Position numbers and translations under genes: made by a program. Positions 7,014 through 9,025 of a stretch of 9,025 nucleotides of DNA are shown here, one piece after another. The stretch covers positions 1 through 9,025 of the forward strand of contig CAYTGU010000027.1 in NCBI GenBank assembly GCA_964437505.1, read 5' to 3'. Within the stretch, counting starts at the first letter, position 1; each line of letters begins with the position of its first letter. A model generated the notes under the pieces. The model had not been told where the DNA came from and did not search any database. It saw nothing but the letters and a program-made list of their open reading frames with translations. Source of the DNA: JAHJDO01 sp964437505 (GTDB lineage: Bacteria; JAHJDO01).

Positions 7014-7811
7014 TTACATCGTCTTTTTTATATCTAAAACCAACTTCTCTACACTTTGATACCTTTTAGCAGGATCGATATTAAGAGTTTTCAAGATAAT
7101 GCCCTCAAAATCTTTGGATATCTCTTGATTATAAACTCGAGGCGGTTTAATAGGCACATTTAGTTGCTGGAAAACAATTTGAGCAAAGGCCTCTCCATCA
7201 AATGGTCTCCTACCTGTTGCAAGTTCATACATAACAACTCCAAGAGAGTAAATATCAGACCTCTCGTCTCCTCTATACCCTTTTACTTGTTCAGGAGACA
7301 TATAATGTGGAGTACCAGCTCTTTCTCGTACTTTTGTGCTATATTTGTCCTTTTCATAAGCTAAACCAAAATCTATTATTTTCACATCACCATCTTTTGT
7401 CAAAATTATATTCCTACTTTTTATGTCCTGATGTATAACGCCTTTTTTGTGAATATGCCCAAGTATGTCACATAGTTCAAGAATTATACTAATGTAATTC
7501 TTTGAGATATCACCATGCGTTTTTATCAGCTCTCTCAGATTATATCCATCAATATATTCTAGTATAATATATTGCAAATCCTTCTTTTCCCCGAAGTCGT
7601 ACACCTTGGGAATATTTTTATGACTTAATTTCTTAATTATTTCCACTTCATGAAAAAATCTGTTGATGCATTTTTGGTCTGTATCAGACTTTATTCGCAA
7701 TATTTTAATGATTGCTTCTGTTTTGTCTTTAATTCCTAGATAAATATCTCCAAAATCAGTAGAAGTAAGATATTTATTTATTTTATATCCTGATACGTGT
7801 TTCCCAATCAT
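7014..7811 (-). CDS. Cytoplasmic Ser/Thr protein kinase (Hanks-type), riboswitch-controlled
   Basis: The 265-residue protein is a bare eukaryotic-like kinase domain with no membrane segment or PASTA repeats. Key residues are Lys36 in AIIKIL (ATP anchor), Glu55 in the C-helix, DFG at 147-149, GTPHYMSPEQ at 167-175 (APE-like), and SDIYSLGVVMYEL for the F-helix. Two features are odd. The glycine loop reads TSTDFG at 16-21, so the first two glycines are lost. The catalytic loop reads HQDIKSRN at 127-134, with Gln replacing the HRD arginine but Asp129, Lys131 and Asn134 kept. Activity is therefore plausible but not dependent on canonical activation-loop phosphorylation. The ATG lies 3 nt after a terminator that follows a c-di-GMP riboswitch. 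The next gene, an HTH protein, abuts the stop codon. The substrate is unknown; the HTH partner is a natural candidate. Confidence 0.93.
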   Translation of the reverse strand: MIGKHVSGYKINKYLTSTDFGDIYLGIKDKTEAIIKILRIKSDTDQKCINRFFHEVEIIKKLSHKNIPKVYDFGEKKDLQYIILEYIDGYNLRELIKTHGDISKNYISIILELCDILGHIHKKGVIHQDIKSRNIILTKDGDVKIIDFGLAYEKDKYSTKVRERAGTPHYMSPEQVKGYRGDERSDIYSLGVVMYELATGRRPFDGEAFAQIVFQQLNVPIKPPRVYNQEISKDFEGIILKTLNIDPAKRYQSVEKLVLDIKKTM

Positions 7812-7814
7812 AAT

Positions 7815-7849
7815 AAAAAAACCCCTCCAAGCCTTGACCTGAATGGGTT
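7815..7849 (-). terminator. Riboswitch expression-platform terminator, overlapping the kinase ribosome-binding site
   Basis: On the minus strand AACCC-A-TTCAGG pairs with CTTGGA-G-GGGTT, giving about 11 base pairs (some G-U) with one A-G mismatch and a 6-nt loop (7832-7837). A run of seven T follows (7815-7821). This is a convincing intrinsic terminator just before the kinase ATG. Its 3' arm contains GGAGGGG (7822-7828), the only Shine-Dalgarno sequence at usable distance from the ATG, so the same hairpin would also block translation. Confidence 0.85.
7822..7828 (-). promoter_or_regulatory. Kinase ribosome-binding site inside the terminator stem
   Basis: GGAGGGG stands 10 nt before the ATG at 7811 when measured from its last G. 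It is paired in the terminator hairpin and would be free only if the hairpin does not form. Confidence 0.75.
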
Positions 7850-7856
7850 CCCTCCT

Positions 7857-7952
7857 GATTTCGGTAACCCAGCTACCATAAAGTTTACAACCTCTCAGGC
7901 CTGTAGGCTTTGCGTCCTATCCTTTCGGATAGTTTGCCTTTATCGATTAATC
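7857..7952 (-). ncRNA. Cyclic di-GMP-I riboswitch aptamer (GEMM)
   Basis: The minus strand holds the full set of GEMM-I signature elements in order. AAAGGCAAAC lies at 7932-7941. A 6-bp stem CTATCC/GGATAG with a GAAA tetraloop (7917-7932) follows. GACGCAAAGCC lies at 7906-7916, then GGCCT with a distal hairpin, then ATGGTAGC and GGGTTACCGA (tetraloop-receptor side and 3' core). A short P1 is possible between GATT (7949-7952) and AATC (7857-7860). By alignment to the Vibrio Vc2 aptamer the position that contacts one ligand guanine is G (7938). This points to c-di-GMP rather than the cyclic AMP-GMP variant, which has A there. The adenine in GCAAAG that stacks between the two guanines is present. 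It sits in the 5' leader of the kinase gene. Confidence 0.95.
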
Positions 7953-7975
7953 TAATTTTCAATTAACTATTGTTA

Positions 7976-8004
7976 AGTATATATTATAATTATCTAAAAG
8001 TCAA
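7976..8004 (-). promoter_or_regulatory. Promoter of the riboswitch-kinase-HTH transcript
   Basis: TTGACT (7999-8004, 5 of 6) and TATACT (7976-7981, 5 of 6) are separated by exactly 17 bp of AT-rich sequence on the minus strand. This is a good sigma-70-type match. Transcription would begin near 7970, giving a leader of about 160 nt that contains the whole aptamer and terminator. Confidence 0.8.
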
Positions 8005-8008
8005 GGGA

Positions 8009-8018
8009 GCCTGCAGGC
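8009..8018. repeat. 10-bp palindrome between divergent promoters
   Basis: GCCTGCAGGC is a perfect palindrome. It lies 5 bp upstream of the kinase -35 box and 17 bp upstream of the HD-gene -35 box. It is G+C-rich in an otherwise AT-rich gap, so it could be an operator, but no other copy was noticed in the window. Confidence 0.4.
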
Positions 8019-8034
8019 AGCAGAACTGATATTA

Positions 8035-8062
8035 TTGACACACAAAGGAATGTTTGTATACT
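8035..8062 (+). promoter_or_regulatory. Promoter of the HD phosphohydrolase gene
   Basis: TTGACA (8035-8040, perfect) and TATACT (8057-8062, 5 of 6) are 16 bp apart on the plus strand. Transcription would start near 8069, leaving a short leader of about 35 nt before the ATG at 8103. The promoter is divergent from the kinase promoter. Confidence 0.78.
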
Positions 8063-8102
8063 AATAGATGAGTAACTATTAATAAAATGAGAGGCTCAGG
8101 TA

Positions 8103-9025
8103 ATGGAAACAGAAGCGTTAGATGAAAACGATTCTTTTTATTTAGGCACAGATCTAATAAGCGACCCTATACATAACTATATTAAATTCACTTCTCCAAC
8201 TCACAAAGATAAAACAGAAATTACAGAACGCGATATTATTGATAATCCCTGGGTACAGCGACTTAGACGCATACATCAGCTTCAAAGCGCTTTCTGGGTT
8301 TTCCCTTCAGCTGAGCATAGCAGATTTCAGCATTCAGTTGGAACAATGCATGTAGCAGGCAGATTTGCTCTGCATCTATATCCATCAATAAAAAAAGTCT
8401 GCCCGGATTGTCCGTCAAGTAATTACATAGAAGAGTTAATGAGACTTGCTGGACTGCTTCATGATATAGGACACGGACCATTCGGACATTTTTTTGATGA
8501 CAACTATCTCAAACAATTCGACGTCTCCCATGAAACAATATCAAAGGCAATAATAGAAGAAAAGCTTTCCTCATTATTAAAGAGAATCAAAAGAAGCCCG
8601 TCAGGAGATTTTGCCAGAGGAGAGGTTATTAATCCATTGTACATATCCTTTCTTGTTGAAAAGCCTAAAAAAGACAGAACTCGTTCATCTTTTCCACAGT
8701 GGCTTAAGTTCTTACTACCTCTTTTTAGCGGAATATATACTGTAGATAATCTTGACTATGTATTAAGAGATTCATATATAACAGGTTTCTCCAGAGCGCC
8801 TATTGACCTTGAACGCATCCTGTATTATACGTTTGTATCTTCTGAAGGGCTAACTTTTCATGGTGCTGGGAAAACAGCATTGCTCAATTTTGTTAATGCC
8901 AGATTGAGTCTTTATTCGGCTGTTTATTATCACAGAGCTACAAGGTCCATAGACCTGTGTTTAAAAGATATATTCCAGGAAACAATGAAGGTAGTCTTTG
9001 AAAATAAAAATCCTATAAATCATCT
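8103..9025 (+). CDS. HD-superfamily phosphohydrolase (COG1078/SAMHD1-like), 3' end outside window
   Basis: An open frame of 307 codons runs off the right edge with no stop. The protein opens with DPIHNYIKF near residue 21, then NPWVQRLRRIHQL, FPSAEHSRFQHSVG and LAGLLHDIGHGPFGH. Together these define the COG1078 branch of HD hydrolases related to dGTPases and SAMHD1. Metal ligands are expected at the His of SRFQHSVG (77) and at His120-Asp121, with a further Asp in TVDNLDYVLRDS (215-218). Such enzymes hydrolyse phosphate esters, often dNTP triphosphates, but the substrate here is unknown. A CPDC motif (100-103) is an insertion of unclear meaning. The ATG has GAGAGG (8089-8094) 8 nt upstream. 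It is transcribed away from the c-di-GMP-controlled kinase by its own promoter. Confidence 0.92.
   Translation, partial: METEALDENDSFYLGTDLISDPIHNYIKFTSPTHKDKTEITERDIIDNPWVQRLRRIHQLQSAFWVFPSAEHSRFQHSVGTMHVAGRFALHLYPSIKKVCPDCPSSNYIEELMRLAGLLHDIGHGPFGHFFDDNYLKQFDVSHETISKAIIEEKLSSLLKRIKRSPSGDFARGEVINPLYISFLVEKPKKDRTRSSFPQWLKFLLPLFSGIYTVDNLDYVLRDSYITGFSRAPIDLERILYYTFVSSEGLTFHGAGKTALLNFVNARLSLYSAVYYHRATRSIDLCLKDIFQETMKVVFENKNPINH

Noticed and set aside
7842..7856. Strong AGGAGG (7851-7856) followed by an in-frame ATT codon that would add 11 residues to the kinase
   Set aside because: ATT is a very rare start codon, and the added residues would be encoded by the terminator hairpin and T-run. The ATG at 7811 fits the family N-terminus.
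7857..7952. Cyclic AMP-GMP (GEMM-Ib) variant of the aptamer
   Set aside because: The discriminating position, aligned from memory to the Vc2 aptamer, is G rather than A, which favours c-di-GMP. An alignment with known GEMM-Ib members would settle it.
8263..8481. 72-codon minus-strand open frame
   Set aside because: It lies wholly inside the HD phosphohydrolase gene on the other strand, which has clear family motifs in its own frame. The minus frame shows no recognisable motif.

Overview
The window comes from a low-GC bacterium. All complete genes lie on the minus strand except one gene at the right edge, which is transcribed divergently. The gene mix is a regulatory-style PTS phosphorelay with a short HPr kinase, a bifunctional SIS-type phosphoglucose/phosphomannose isomerase, a c-di-GMP-I (GEMM) riboswitch and a TTG-initiated ptsP. 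This would suit an uncultured Gram-negative lineage such as Omnitrophota. That placement is only an inference from gene content and order; the sequence does not prove it.

Region 1 (positions 1-6629, minus strand) reads as one long, tightly packed cluster. In transcription order it holds tRNA-Ala(GGC), a short ribosome hibernation factor, PtsN-like EIIA, the catalytic domain of HPr kinase/phosphorylase, triosephosphate isomerase, HPr, PTS enzyme I, a PGI/PMI-type sugar-phosphate isomerase, S-adenosylmethionine synthetase and the first 13 codons of adenosylhomocysteinase. Gaps between protein genes run from a 17-nt overlap to 33 nt, and I see no internal terminator. The HPr has both the phosphocarrier histidine and the regulatory serine, so EI, HPr, EIIA and HprK form a closed phospho-signalling set. 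No sugar permease is present in the window. tpiA and the isomerase add central carbon metabolism, and metK and ahcY add the SAM cycle.

Region 2 (6630-6812) is a short non-coding stretch. It has a candidate tRNA promoter with an extended -10, a bulged inverted repeat, an imperfect tandem repeat and a weak hairpin after the preceding unit.

Region 3 (6813-8004, minus strand) is the most interesting part. A good sigma-70-like promoter is followed by a c-di-GMP-I riboswitch aptamer and then an intrinsic terminator that ends 3 nt before the start codon. Next come a cytoplasmic Ser/Thr kinase with a degenerate glycine loop and HQD in place of HRD, and, with no spacer, a 66-residue excisionase/MerR-type helix-turn-helix protein. 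The terminator's 3' arm also holds the kinase Shine-Dalgarno sequence. A competing 6-bp pairing with the aptamer would disrupt the terminator. The layout predicts c-di-GMP control, probably repression, of a kinase/DNA-binding-protein pair.

Region 4 (8005-9025, plus strand) has a divergent promoter with a perfect -35 hexamer. It drives an HD-superfamily phosphohydrolase (COG1078/SAMHD1-like) that runs off the right edge.
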